A DNA stretch of 48,894 nt from Mesorhizobium sp. (GTDB lineage Bacteria; Pseudomonadota; Alphaproteobacteria; Rhizobiales; Rhizobiaceae): positions 1-48,894 of the forward strand of contig SAQL01000040.1 in the NCBI GenBank assembly GCA_004020645.1. Reading direction: 5' to 3'. The translations under genes and the position numbers were made by a program. This document shows, one piece after another, positions 1 to 7,261 of this stretch. The notes beneath the pieces were generated by a model. That model did no database searches, was not told where the DNA came from, and was given only the letters and a program-made list of their open reading frames with translations. Each line of letters begins with the position of its first letter. Within the stretch, counting starts at the first letter, position 1.

Positions 1-1844
1 TCCCAGGTCCCCGCCCCCGCCCTGCAGTGCGCTTCTGCGTCTTCGACGGACAGCCATTGCGGCGCTGGCTGCTTGCCGGCGGTGATCACGTTGATGCGGT
101 TGTAGGTTTTCAGGCAATGCTCGGTGATCCAGAGCAGCGTGTTGGCATCCGGCGGGAAATAGAGCCTGACCGTATCGGCCTTCTTGTTGGCGACGAAATC
201 GGCAAAGCCCGGATCCTGGTGGCTGAAGCCGTTGTGATCCTGCCGCCAGACATGGGAGGTCAGCAGGTAATTGAGTGAGGCGATCGGCTTGCGCCAGGCA
301 AGCCCGCGGGATGTCTTCAGCCATTTGGCATGCTGGTTGACCATGGAATCGACGATGTGGATGAACGCCTCGTAGCATGAGAACAGGCCATGGCGGCCGG
401 TCAGCAGGTAGCCCTCCAGCCAACCCTGGCAAAGATGCTCGCTGAGCACCTCCATGACGCGGCCGTCACGGAAGAGGTGGACGTCATCGGGGTCGATCCG
501 CTGCATCCAGACCCGGTTCGTGACCTCGAAGACGTCGTCAAGGCGGTTGGAGGATGTCTCATCCGGCCCCATCAGCCGGAAATTCCTGGCCTGCGCATTC
601 AGGCGTACGACGTCGCGGAGATAGCTTCCGAGAACCCGCGTCGCCTCGGCCTTGGCACCTCCCGGACGCGGCACATCGAGCGCCAGGCTTCTCCAATCGG
701 GAAGCTCGAGATCACGCTTCAGCAATCCGCCATTGGCGTATGGGGTTGCGCCCATGCGCTGGGAGCCGGTTGGCGCAAGCGCCGCCAGCTCTGGAATCAG
801 ATGCCCGCTTTTGTCGAACAGCTTTTCCGGTTCGTAGCTCCGCATCCAGTCTTCGAGGATCTTGCGGTGTCCTTCGTTGCCGCGAGCGTTCGACACCGGC
901 ACTTGATGCGAGCGCCAGAAATCCTCGACCTTCTTGCCGTCGACCTCCTTCGGTCCGGTCCACCCCTTCGGGCTGCGCAGCACGATCATCGGCCACAGCG
1001 GACGCTCTCCCTGCCAGCCCGAAGCACGAGCTCGCTTCTGGATGGAGCGGATTCTGTCGAGCGCGGTGTCCAGCTTCGTGGCCATCATCCGATGCATGGG
1101 AACTGGCTCGTGACCTTCGACGAAAAATGGTTCGTAGCCATAGCCGGCGAACAGGCTTCGCAATTCCACGTCATCCATGCGGGCAAGGATCGTCGGGTTG
1201 GCGATCTTGTAGCCGTTGAGATGCAGGATCGGCAGCACGGCGCCGTCGGATGCCGGGTTGAGGAACTTGTTGGAGTGCCATGCCGCCGCGAGCGGACCGG
1301 TCTCCGCTTCACCGTCGCCAATGACGCAGGCGACCACCAGATCAGGATTGTCGAAGGCCGCGCCGAAAGCATGGACCAGCGCATATCCCAGTTCCCCGCC
1401 CTCATGGATCGAGCCGGGCGTTTCCGGAGCGGCGTGGCTTGGCACCCCGCCAGGGAAGGAGAATTGCCGGAAGAGTTTTCTCAGGCCATCTTCGCCCTGG
1501 CCGATTTCGGGATAGATCTCGCTGTAGGTGCCCTCGAGCCACGTGTTTGCGACCATCGACGGGCCGCCATGACCTGGGCCGCAGATAAACAGAACGTCGA
1601 GACCGCGTTTACGGATGACGCGGTTCAGGTGGACGTAGATGAAATTGAGGCCAGGTGTCGTGCCCCAATGGCCGAGCAGCCGCGGCTTGACGTGTTCGGC
1701 CTTCAGCGGCTCGCGCAGCAGCGGATTGTCGAGCAGATAGATCTGGCCAACCGAAATGTAGTTCGCGGCGCGCCAATAGCGGTCCATGAGATTGACCTGA
1801 TCAAGGCCTGTTGGCTGCGCGGTGGTCCGAGCCTCGTCGTTCAT
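1..1844 (-). CDS. xfp: Phosphoketolase (Xfp family), 3' end beyond the window
   Basis: Thiamine-diphosphate enzyme that cleaves xylulose 5-phosphate and/or fructose 6-phosphate with phosphate to acetyl phosphate plus an aldose phosphate, in the cytoplasm. The reverse strand is open from an ATG at 1844 to the window edge, giving 614 residues; the family is usually near 800, so the C-terminal part is missing only because the window ends. Family-typical stretches are visible: GHWGTTPGLNFIYVHLNR, CGPGHGGP, the ThDP-type GDGEAETGPLAAAWHSNKFL, and LHLNGYKIANPTI. The start is supported by GGAGA about 8 nt upstream. It diverges from the Pcm fusion gene across 288 bp. In rhizobia this gene is often followed by acetate kinase, which would lie outside the window. 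The identification is firm; C5 versus C6 substrate preference cannot be told. Confidence 0.95.
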   Translation of the reverse strand, partial: MNDEARTTAQPTGLDQVNLMDRYWRAANYISVGQIYLLDNPLLREPLKAEHVKPRLLGHWGTTPGLNFIYVHLNRVIRKRGLDVLFICGPGHGGPSMVANTWLEGTYSEIYPEIGQGEDGLRKLFRQFSFPGGVPSHAAPETPGSIHEGGELGYALVHAFGAAFDNPDLVVACVIGDGEAETGPLAAAWHSNKFLNPASDGAVLPILHLNGYKIANPTILARMDDVELRSLFAGYGYEPFFVEGHEPVPMHRMMATKLDTALDRIRSIQKRARASGWQGERPLWPMIVLRSPKGWTGPKEVDGKKVEDFWRSHQVPVSNARGNEGHRKILEDWMRSYEPEKLFDKSGHLIPELAALAPTGSQRMGATPYANGGLLKRDLELPDWRSLALDVPRPGGAKAEATRVLGSYLRDVVRLNAQARNFRLMGPDETSSNRLDDVFEVTNRVWMQRIDPDDVHLFRDGRVMEVLSEHLCQGWLEGYLLTGRHGLFSCYEAFIHIVDSMVNQHAKWLKTSRGLAWRKPIASLNYLLTSHVWRQDHNGFSHQDPGFADFVANKKADTVRLYFPPDANTLLWITEHCLKTYNRINVITAGKQPAPQWLSVEDAEAHCRAGAGTW

Positions 1845-1967
1845 CGAAACGTCTCCAGAATGCGTTCGCCCGTCGATATCTGGAGTGCGATCGCCCCGGA
1901 GAAAGGATTTTCACGGAAATAAGTTCGGCTGGGGCCGCCATTTGCGCCCGCCAATCGCTCTTTTGCA

Positions 1968-1992
1968 GGAACCTGGAAGCTCGCCAACGGTT
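1968..1992 (+). promoter_or_regulatory. Candidate EcfG-type (general stress sigma) promoter before the Pcm fusion gene
   Basis: GGAAC at 1968-1972 is followed after 16 nt by GGTT at 1989-1992. The published EcfG consensus in alphaproteobacteria is GGAAC-N16/17-CGTT, so only the first base of the -10 element differs. It would give a leader of about 135 nt for the gene starting at 2133. The rest of the 1845-2132 gap shows no other clear signal; it must also hold the phosphoketolase promoter on the other strand, where I found no GGAAC-type site. Confidence 0.5.
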
Positions 1993-2132
1993 AAGGAGAC
2001 GAGCCGCCGAAATGAAGATCAAGCGCTGCCGAGCCGAGCGCACGCAGATCGAGGGATTGTCGCCGGGGAGCCGTTGGGCACGATTGGGGACAATCAGTGC
2101 GGAGGACCGCCAGCCCGCAAAAGGAGCAAAAG

Positions 2133-4124
2133 ATGCTCGATCTTTCCGATGCACGCAACCGAATGGTCGAGGTCCATCTCAGCCGCCGTGGCATCCATGA
2201 CCGCGGGGTGCTGGAAGCGATGCGTGAGGTTCCGCGCGAGGCTTTCGTCGCTCCCGGCTTTGAAGAATTCGCCTACGAGGATGGGCCGCTGCCGATTGCC
2301 GAGGGTCAGACGATATCGCAGCCCTACATCGTCGCCTTGATGATCGAGATGGCAGAGATCGGACCGGGCGACCATGTCCTGGAGGTTGGCACCGGCTCAG
2401 GGTACGCGGCTGCCGTGATGAGCCGGATCGTCGAACACGTTTACACGATCGAACGCCACGCCGGGTTGGCCGAAACGGCGAGACAGCGGTTCGAAGAGCT
2501 TGGCAATGACAACATCGAAGTCCGCACCGGCGATGGCACCAAAGGCTGGCCGGACGCAGCGCCCTTCGACGCCATTCTGGTCGCCGCCGGCGGACCCGGT
2601 GCGCCGCTTGCCCTTCAGGAACAGCTCGACGTTGGTGGCAGGCTCGTCATCCCGGTCGGCGACGAACCGCATGATCAGCGCCTTCTCAAGGTCACCCGAA
2701 CCGGCGCTGCAACGTACAGCGAGGAGGATTTTGGCGGCGTGCGGTTTGTCCCGCTCATCGGCGAGCAGGGCTGGCCCGAGAGCGGCAACCGTATCGCGGA
2801 TCGTCCGTCCGGACGCGCGCGCATGCGCAGCCTGCCGGAGATGATCGCGGCGGCGGCCGAACCGCTGCCGGGCTTCGACGATCCGGCATTCGGCGAATTG
2901 TTCGACCGGTTTGGCGACCGGCGCGTCGTCCTGCTCGGTGAAGCGAGCCACGGCACGTCGGAGTTCTACCGGGCCCGCGCGGCGATCACCCGCAGGCTCA
3001 TCGAGAAGCACGGCTTCACCATCGTCGCAGTCGAGGCCGATTGGCCGGATGCAGCGGCGATCGACCGCTACGTCCGCCATCGGCCGCCGCGGGCCAACGC
3101 CGATCCGCCGTTCCAGCGGTTTCCCACCTGGATGTGGCGCAACACGGACGTCGCGGCGTTCGTCGATTGGATGCGACAACACAATGAGCGCATCAGGATA
3201 TCGTCCAGACTGGCGGGGTTCTACGGCCTCGACATTTACAATATGAGCGGATCGATCGCCGCGGTTCTGCAATATCTCGACAGGGTCGATCCGCAGGCAG
3301 CAAAGATCGCACGTGAACGCTATGGCTGCCTGACGCCTTGGCAACATGAACCATCCACCTACGGCCGCGTCGCGCTCACCTCCGGCTACGAGAAATGCGA
3401 GCAGGCCGTGCTCGAACAATGCCGCGAACTGCTTGCCAGGCAGCTCGACTATGCGCAGCAGGACGGCGTCGATTTTCTGGATGCCACCCAGAATGCCCGG
3501 CTGATCGCTTCCGCGGAACGCTACTACCGGATCATGTACTATGGCGGCGCGCAGTCGTGGAACCTGCGCGACACCCATATGTTCGAGACGCTCGAGCATC
3601 TGCTGGCCGCTCGCGGGCCCAACGCCAAGGCGGTCGTGTGGGCGCATAATTCCCATATCGGAGATGCCCGCTATACCGAAATGGGGATTGTCAGGGACGA
3701 AGTGAATATCGGCCAGTTCTGCCGCCAACGCTTCGGCGACGAGGCAGCCTTGATCGGGCTCAGCACGCATTCCGGAACAGTGGCCGCGGCCTCCGACTGG
3801 GACAGCGAGATGGAAATCAAGCGGGTGCGGCCTTCCCATAGCGATAGCTACGAGCGGCTTTGCCACGATTGCGGCGTCGCGCGTTTCCTGCTCGACATCA
3901 AGCGCGACGACGATCTTCGCAAACGGCTTCTGGAGCGCCGGCTGGAGCGCTTCATCGGCGTGATCTATCGGCCGGAAACCGAACTGCGCAGCCATTACGC
4001 GGATGCCTCTCTTTCCCAGCAGTTTGACGCGTTCGTCTGGTTTGACGAAACCGTCGCGGTGACGCCGCTTGGGCCGGAGCATGTGGGAACGGGCGTTCCC
4101 GACACCTATCCGTTCGGGCTCTAA
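2133..4124 (+). CDS. pcm: Protein-L-isoaspartate O-methyltransferase fused to an erythromycin-esterase-like domain
   Basis: Two-domain protein of 663 residues. Residues 1 to about 215 form a Pcm-type methyltransferase, which uses S-adenosylmethionine to start repair of isoaspartyl damage in aged proteins; the AdoMet motif HVLEVGTGSGYAAAV lies at 81-95, preceded by EGQTISQPYIVALM at 57-70. Residues from about 245 to 660 match the erythromycin esterase family: GEASHGTSEFYRAR near 269-282, VAVEADWPDA near 299-308, and a later WAHNSHIGDARYTEMG. The start at 2133 was chosen over an in-frame ATG at 2097 because AAGGAG precedes it by about 8 nt. There is no signal peptide, so both domains should be cytoplasmic. 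The esterase-like half need not act on macrolides; its substrate is unknown. A double-hairpin repeat begins at its stop codon. Confidence 0.92.
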   Translation: MLDLSDARNRMVEVHLSRRGIHDRGVLEAMREVPREAFVAPGFEEFAYEDGPLPIAEGQTISQPYIVALMIEMAEIGPGDHVLEVGTGSGYAAAVMSRIVEHVYTIERHAGLAETARQRFEELGNDNIEVRTGDGTKGWPDAAPFDAILVAAGGPGAPLALQEQLDVGGRLVIPVGDEPHDQRLLKVTRTGAATYSEEDFGGVRFVPLIGEQGWPESGNRIADRPSGRARMRSLPEMIAAAAEPLPGFDDPAFGELFDRFGDRRVVLLGEASHGTSEFYRARAAITRRLIEKHGFTIVAVEADWPDAAAIDRYVRHRPPRANADPPFQRFPTWMWRNTDVAAFVDWMRQHNERIRISSRLAGFYGLDIYNMSGSIAAVLQYLDRVDPQAAKIARERYGCLTPWQHEPSTYGRVALTSGYEKCEQAVLEQCRELLARQLDYAQQDGVDFLDATQNARLIASAERYYRIMYYGGAQSWNLRDTHMFETLEHLLAARGPNAKAVVWAHNSHIGDARYTEMGIVRDEVNIGQFCRQRFGDEAALIGLSTHSGTVAAASDWDSEMEIKRVRPSHSDSYERLCHDCGVARFLLDIKRDDDLRKRLLERRLERFIGVIYRPETELRSHYADASLSQQFDAFVWFDETVAVTPLGPEHVGTGVPDTYPFGL

Positions 4125-4226
4125 TGCATGTCGCGCAAAAGCGTGCAGCGGTTTTGCGATAACGACATGCATAAAACAACAAACTAAAGCGCGTCGCGTG
4201 AGGCCGGTCAAATGCGGCGCGCTTTA
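4122..4226 (+). repeat. Dispersed double-hairpin repeat, copy 1 of 3
   Basis: It begins with the TAA stop of the preceding gene. Hairpin A pairs TGCATGTCG (4125-4133) with CGACATGCA (4163-4171), with inner arms CGCAAAA (4134-4140) and TTTTGCG (4152-4158). Hairpin B pairs TAAAGCGCGTCGC (4185-4197) with GCGGCGCGCTTTA (4214-4226), containing one G-U pair. Closely similar copies lie at 38649-38754 and 43608-43712. Position directly after stop codons suggests a role in 3'-end formation or mRNA protection; that role is inference. Confidence 0.9.
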
Positions 4227-4266
4227 GCCGCCTCTCGGGCAAGGCCGCGTCAACGTGAGTTTCGGC

Positions 4267-4291
4267 GGAACATTCATCGCGCCCTTCTGTT
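4267..4291 (+). promoter_or_regulatory. Candidate EcfG-type promoter before the 68-residue gene
   Basis: GGAAC at 4267-4271, 16 nt, then TGTT at 4288-4291, against the consensus GGAAC-N16/17-CGTT. The -10 element ends 34 nt before the ATG at 4326, a normal leader length, which makes this the best placed of the five sites of this kind in the window. Confidence 0.6.
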
Positions 4292-4325
4292 TCTAGAACA
4301 GGACCCTTTTCGAAGGAGTTGTGCC

Positions 4326-4532
4326 ATGAGCGGAACCAAACATCCAAAGTGGAAAAAGCCGAGCGATGCCGATCTGAGGAACAATCCCGGTATCGGGACC
4401 TCGAAGGGCACGATCAAGGAAGGCGACGAACTCGTACTCGAAGGCGAAAACACGATAGAGGGCGACGTCGAGAACGACACGAACGCCCTTGGCGGGATCA
4501 ATCCAAGGCAAAAGATGCGGACGAACAAGTAG
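4326..4532 (+). CDS. Small conserved rhizobial protein, function unknown (68 aa)
   Basis: A 68-residue, highly hydrophilic and probably unstructured protein starting MSGTKHPKWKKPSDAD. It contains NPGIGTSKG and two acidic stretches around EGENTIEGDVENDTN, and ends in a basic NPRQKMRTNK. I recognise the pattern from short unannotated proteins common in rhizobial genomes, but no function is established. AAGGAG at 4313-4318 fixes the start at 4326 against an in-frame codon at 4212 that falls inside the hairpin repeat. A candidate general-stress promoter sits immediately upstream, so a role in stress survival is a reasonable guess. It converges on the DUF1772-type gene, with 21 bp between the stop codons. 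Confidence 0.8.
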   Translation: MSGTKHPKWKKPSDADLRNNPGIGTSKGTIKEGDELVLEGENTIEGDVENDTNALGGINPRQKMRTNK

Positions 4533-4553
4533 CGTCGCTGCGCATCCCGCGCG

Positions 4554-5051
4554 CTATTCGCTCCCAGCAAAAAATGTCGCGGCGACAGCAATCGAGATCA
4601 GGCTCAGCGTCGCCAGGCCTGCCCTGGCGACGTGCGAGGCTTCCCAAACATCGCGCAAGTCCTTCCAGTCGCCGCTTTGCTTCCGACGGAGCATTGAAAA
4701 AAACGTCGCGGCTGGTTTCGACACAGCGACATCCTGCACCCAGAAATTGTTGACGGGATGCGTTACCAGCCAATAGGTCGCATGCTCCGCCACCAAGAAG
4801 ACAAGGGCCGCCAAGGTCCACCAGAATCGAGCGCCTGGATAAGGCGTGAGGTAAAGCAGGGTGGCGAGTGCAATGATGCCGCCGATCTCTGCAAACCCGC
4901 CGATCGTGAAGCCGGGATAGTAGATCGCCTGCACAGATTTGTAGGTGGCCTCCTTGAGGCGCAACTTGCCGGGCAACTCCAACGCGTGCGCGAGCGAGAG
5001 CGCCATTGTGATTGCGACCAGAAGAAGGGTGACAATCATGAACGCGCGCAT
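4554..5051 (-). CDS. DUF1772 (anthrone-oxygenase-like) small membrane protein
   Basis: A 165-residue integral membrane protein with four likely membrane segments: MIVTLLLVAITMALSLAHAL at the N-terminus, GGIIALATLLYLTPY, WTLAALVFLVAEHATYWLV, and a last one near the C-terminus (LATLSLISIAVAATFFAG). The arrangement and the conserved HATYWLVTHPVNNFW stretch resemble the DUF1772 family, whose members are of unknown function apart from a few anthrone oxygenase-like enzymes in secondary metabolism. The ATG at 5051 is preceded by GGGAGGA at good spacing; longer in-frame starts upstream lack this. It stands alone as a transcription unit. Family assignment is moderately sure, function open. Confidence 0.75.
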   Translation of the reverse strand: MRAFMIVTLLLVAITMALSLAHALELPGKLRLKEATYKSVQAIYYPGFTIGGFAEIGGIIALATLLYLTPYPGARFWWTLAALVFLVAEHATYWLVTHPVNNFWVQDVAVSKPAATFFSMLRRKQSGDWKDLRDVWEASHVARAGLATLSLISIAVAATFFAGSE

Positions 5052-5369
5052 GCTGTTCCTCCCTGAACCGTGCCTCGCAATACGCGGCGTACATAGCGTG
5101 CTCGCCGACACGGTAAAGGCGACGAAGGTGGAGCCGCCGCTCCATTTCCAACGCCGCTGGCATTGAGCGCCACCGCAAGGCAGGGAACCATCGTCCGGCG
5201 CGATGGTTGTTACCCTGGATGATCCTCCTCCGAGGAAACGGTAGGACATCCCGCTGCGAACGACCCATGTCTACGCCGGGGTCGACAGCGAAAACCAGCT
5301 ACTCGGAGCTGTTGAATTGGAAACACATTGGCGCCGAGGAGATGTGAAGCAAGCTTCGGGGAGTGTTCC
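5052..5369. other. Intergenic stretch with one candidate promoter
   Basis: 318 bp between the divergent DUF1772-type gene and the proline-rich gene. No coding potential is convincing. The only clear structure is an EcfG-like site at 5184-5208, which overlaps a small inverted repeat AACCATCG/CGATGGTT (5186-5193 and 5201-5208, 7-nt loop). Confidence 0.6.
5184..5208 (+). promoter_or_regulatory. Candidate EcfG-type promoter before the proline-rich gene
   Basis: GGAAC at 5184-5188, 16 nt, then GGTT at 5205-5208. The distance to the ATG at 5370 is about 160 nt, long for a leader. The same bases form part of an 8-bp inverted repeat, so a chance match caused by the palindrome is possible. Confidence 0.4.
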
Positions 5370-5747
5370 ATGACCGATCCTGATCCTGATCCGAACAATC
5401 CCGTGCCGATACCGGATAATCCCAATCCTGAGCCTGCCCGGCCGCCTGCTCCGCCGGAAACTCCGCCGGATGAGCCTCCGGGCGTTCCTCCGCCTTCTCC
5501 TGATCCCGTTCCCAGCCCCCAAAGGCAGCCCGTCGAAATTCCTCCCGAGACGCCATCCGAAATTCCCCCGGGGCCGACCTTCCCGGGTCCGACGGCAACG
5601 GCATCAGACCCAAGAGTTGAAACCGGCTGTAGAACCACGCCGTCGCCGGCCATCTCAGGTTCTGGTCATTTACCGATTTGGCTGGTCGACCGTTCGTTGA
5701 GCGTCCCGCCCGTTTGCGCATCGATCGCCGCTAGGCTGACCTCATAG
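5370..5747 (+). CDS. Proline-rich low-complexity protein, possibly frameshifted at the end
   Basis: 125 residues, of which the first 75 or so are dominated by Pro, Asp and Glu (starts MTDPDPDPNNPVPIPDNPNP, then PPAPPETPPDEPPG). Short extended Pro-rich proteins of this style occur in rhizobia and other alphaproteobacteria; no function is known to me. After about residue 80 the composition changes to Cys, Ser, Arg and Leu, and the last 82 bp overlap the 3' end of spoVR on the other strand. The natural product may therefore be shorter and the tail a result of a frameshift or lost stop codon. No strong ribosome site is seen (GGGGAG about 8 nt upstream). It has no clear signal peptide or membrane segment. 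Confidence 0.5.
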   Translation: MTDPDPDPNNPVPIPDNPNPEPARPPAPPETPPDEPPGVPPPSPDPVPSPQRQPVEIPPETPSEIPPGPTFPGPTATASDPRVETGCRTTPSPAISGSGHLPIWLVDRSLSVPPVCASIAARLTS

Positions 5748-7252
5748 CCCCACAGGGTCCGGATATGGCGCAGGGTGGCGTCGCGATTGGCCTCCTCCAG
5801 CATGATGCCGTCCTTCACCTTGTGCTCCAGTCGCAACTGTCGGTCGCCGAGCAGATCCACATCCACCACCTGGATATCCGGCCGGCTCGAGCCGATGTCG
5901 TAGCTGTGGGCGAGTCCGGCGCGTATCTTTTCGTAGCCACGCTCATTGTGTATCGACGCGACTTCGTAGTGCGGTTCGCTAGCGGCATCGGCGAGGATAA
6001 AGAACCGCCATTTCCGCATCAGAGCGGGGCTCAGATACTGGCGGATGAAAGATTCGTCCCGATGATTCGCCCACGCGTCGAGCAGGGTTTCGCGCCAATT
6101 GCCGTTGCCGGCGATATCGGGGAACCAGTCACGATCCTCGGCGGTCGGCTCAGTCGATATGCGCTGAATGTCCTGCATCATGTCGAGGCCCAAGGCATAA
6201 GGATTGATGCCGGAAAAGCGCGGGTCGTCGAAGCCCGGCTGGAAGATCACGTTCGAATGGTTGCGCAGGATTTCCAGCATCGCGCCTTCGCTGATCAGGC
6301 CGCGATCGAACAGCATGTTCATGAGTGTGTAGTGCACGAAAGTGGCACAACCTTCGTTCATCACCTGCGTTTGCCGCTGCGGGTAGAAATACTGCGCTAC
6401 GACACGGACGATCCTGATGATTTCACGCTGCCAGGGCTCCAGGACCAGGCTGTTTTTTTCCAGGAAGTAGAGCAGGTTCTCCTCCGGCAGGTTGAGCGTT
6501 TTCTTCCGCTCCGCCATGCCGAGGTCCGTTTCGCTGGCCTTGGTCCCGTCCTTCGAACGCGGGAGCGTGCGCCACAGGTCATTGTAGGAACGCTCTTCGT
6601 ACTCCAGGCGCTCGCGAACACCTTCACGCTGCCGCTCCGACGACAGCTTCGGCGGCCGGTGATATCTGAACACGCCCTGTTCCATCAGCGCATGGGCCGC
6701 ATCGAGGATCGCCTCCACCGCGGCGACGCCGTGCCGCTCCTCGCAACGGGCAATGTAACCCTTGGCGAAGTCGAGATAGCTCAGGATCGCGCTGGCATCC
6801 GTCCATTGCCGGAACAGATGGTTGTTCTTGAAAAAATGATTATGGCCAAATGCTGCATGAGCTGTCACCAGGGCCTGAAGGGCCATGGTGTTTTCCTCCA
6901 TCAGGTAGACGATGCAAGGATTGGAATTGATCACCAGTTCATAGGCGAGCCCCCGTCCGCCTTTGCGATAGAGCAATTCCTGGTAGAGGAAATGCTTGCC
7001 GAAGGACCAGTGGCGATACATCAGCGGCATGCCGACCGAGGAATAGGCGTCGAGCATCTGCTGGGACGAGATGATCTCCATCTGCACCGGATAGACGTCG
7101 AGGTGAAGCTCTTCGATCGCGATCGCCTCGATCGCTTCGTAGGCGCGCGACAGTGTCTTGAAATCCCAGTCGGACCCTGAAAAAAGCAATCCTGATTTGC
7201 TGGTTTGGCCGGATTTGCCGGTCTGGCCGAATTTGCTTGTCTGGTTCGCCAT
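5666..7252 (-). CDS. spoVR: SpoVR family protein (YcgB-like), last gene of the prkA-yeaH-spoVR operon
   Basis: 528 residues, matching the SpoVR/YcgB family. Recognisable stretches include YPVQMEIISSQQMLDAYSSV, MPLMYRHWSFGKHF, LVINSNPCIVYLMEENTM and a central VMNEGCATFVHYTLMN. In Bacillus SpoVR affects spore cortex formation; in Gram-negative bacteria the protein co-occurs with PrkA and YeaH and is tied to stress and stationary phase, but its biochemistry is unresolved. It starts 9 bp after the stop of yeaH. The N-terminus is odd: residues 5 to 21 are a near-repeat of a six-residue unit (Ser/Phe-Gly-Gln-Thr-Ser/Gly-Lys), absent from the core family, encoded by an 18-bp DNA repeat at about 7190-7247. 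The 3' end overlaps the convergent proline-rich frame. Confidence 0.95.
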   Translation of the reverse strand: MANQTSKFGQTGKSGQTSKSGLLFSGSDWDFKTLSRAYEAIEAIAIEELHLDVYPVQMEIISSQQMLDAYSSVGMPLMYRHWSFGKHFLYQELLYRKGGRGLAYELVINSNPCIVYLMEENTMALQALVTAHAAFGHNHFFKNNHLFRQWTDASAILSYLDFAKGYIARCEERHGVAAVEAILDAAHALMEQGVFRYHRPPKLSSERQREGVRERLEYEERSYNDLWRTLPRSKDGTKASETDLGMAERKKTLNLPEENLLYFLEKNSLVLEPWQREIIRIVRVVAQYFYPQRQTQVMNEGCATFVHYTLMNMLFDRGLISEGAMLEILRNHSNVIFQPGFDDPRFSGINPYALGLDMMQDIQRISTEPTAEDRDWFPDIAGNGNWRETLLDAWANHRDESFIRQYLSPALMRKWRFFILADAASEPHYEVASIHNERGYEKIRAGLAHSYDIGSSRPDIQVVDVDLLGDRQLRLEHKVKDGIMLEEANRDATLRHIRTLWGYEVSLAAIDAQTGGTLNERSTSQIGK

Positions 7253-7261
7253 CGGTTCCCC

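Noticed and set aside
390..1922. A 510-codon plus-strand open frame opposite the phosphoketolase
   Set aside because: The minus strand encodes clear phosphoketolase motifs over the same bases.
2012..2200. A 62-codon frame with AAGGAG upstream, overlapping the pcm start
   Set aside because: Long ribosome-site spacing, Arg-rich translation without a recognisable pattern, and overlap with a certain gene. A leader peptide cannot be fully excluded.
2133..4124. Macrolide resistance gene
   Set aside because: Only the domain family is shared with erythromycin esterases; fusion to Pcm and genome context speak against drug resistance.
2397..4211. A 604-codon minus-strand open frame opposite the Pcm fusion gene
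   Set aside because: It mirrors the codon pattern of the real gene, its translation resembles no family, and its start lies in the hairpin repeat.
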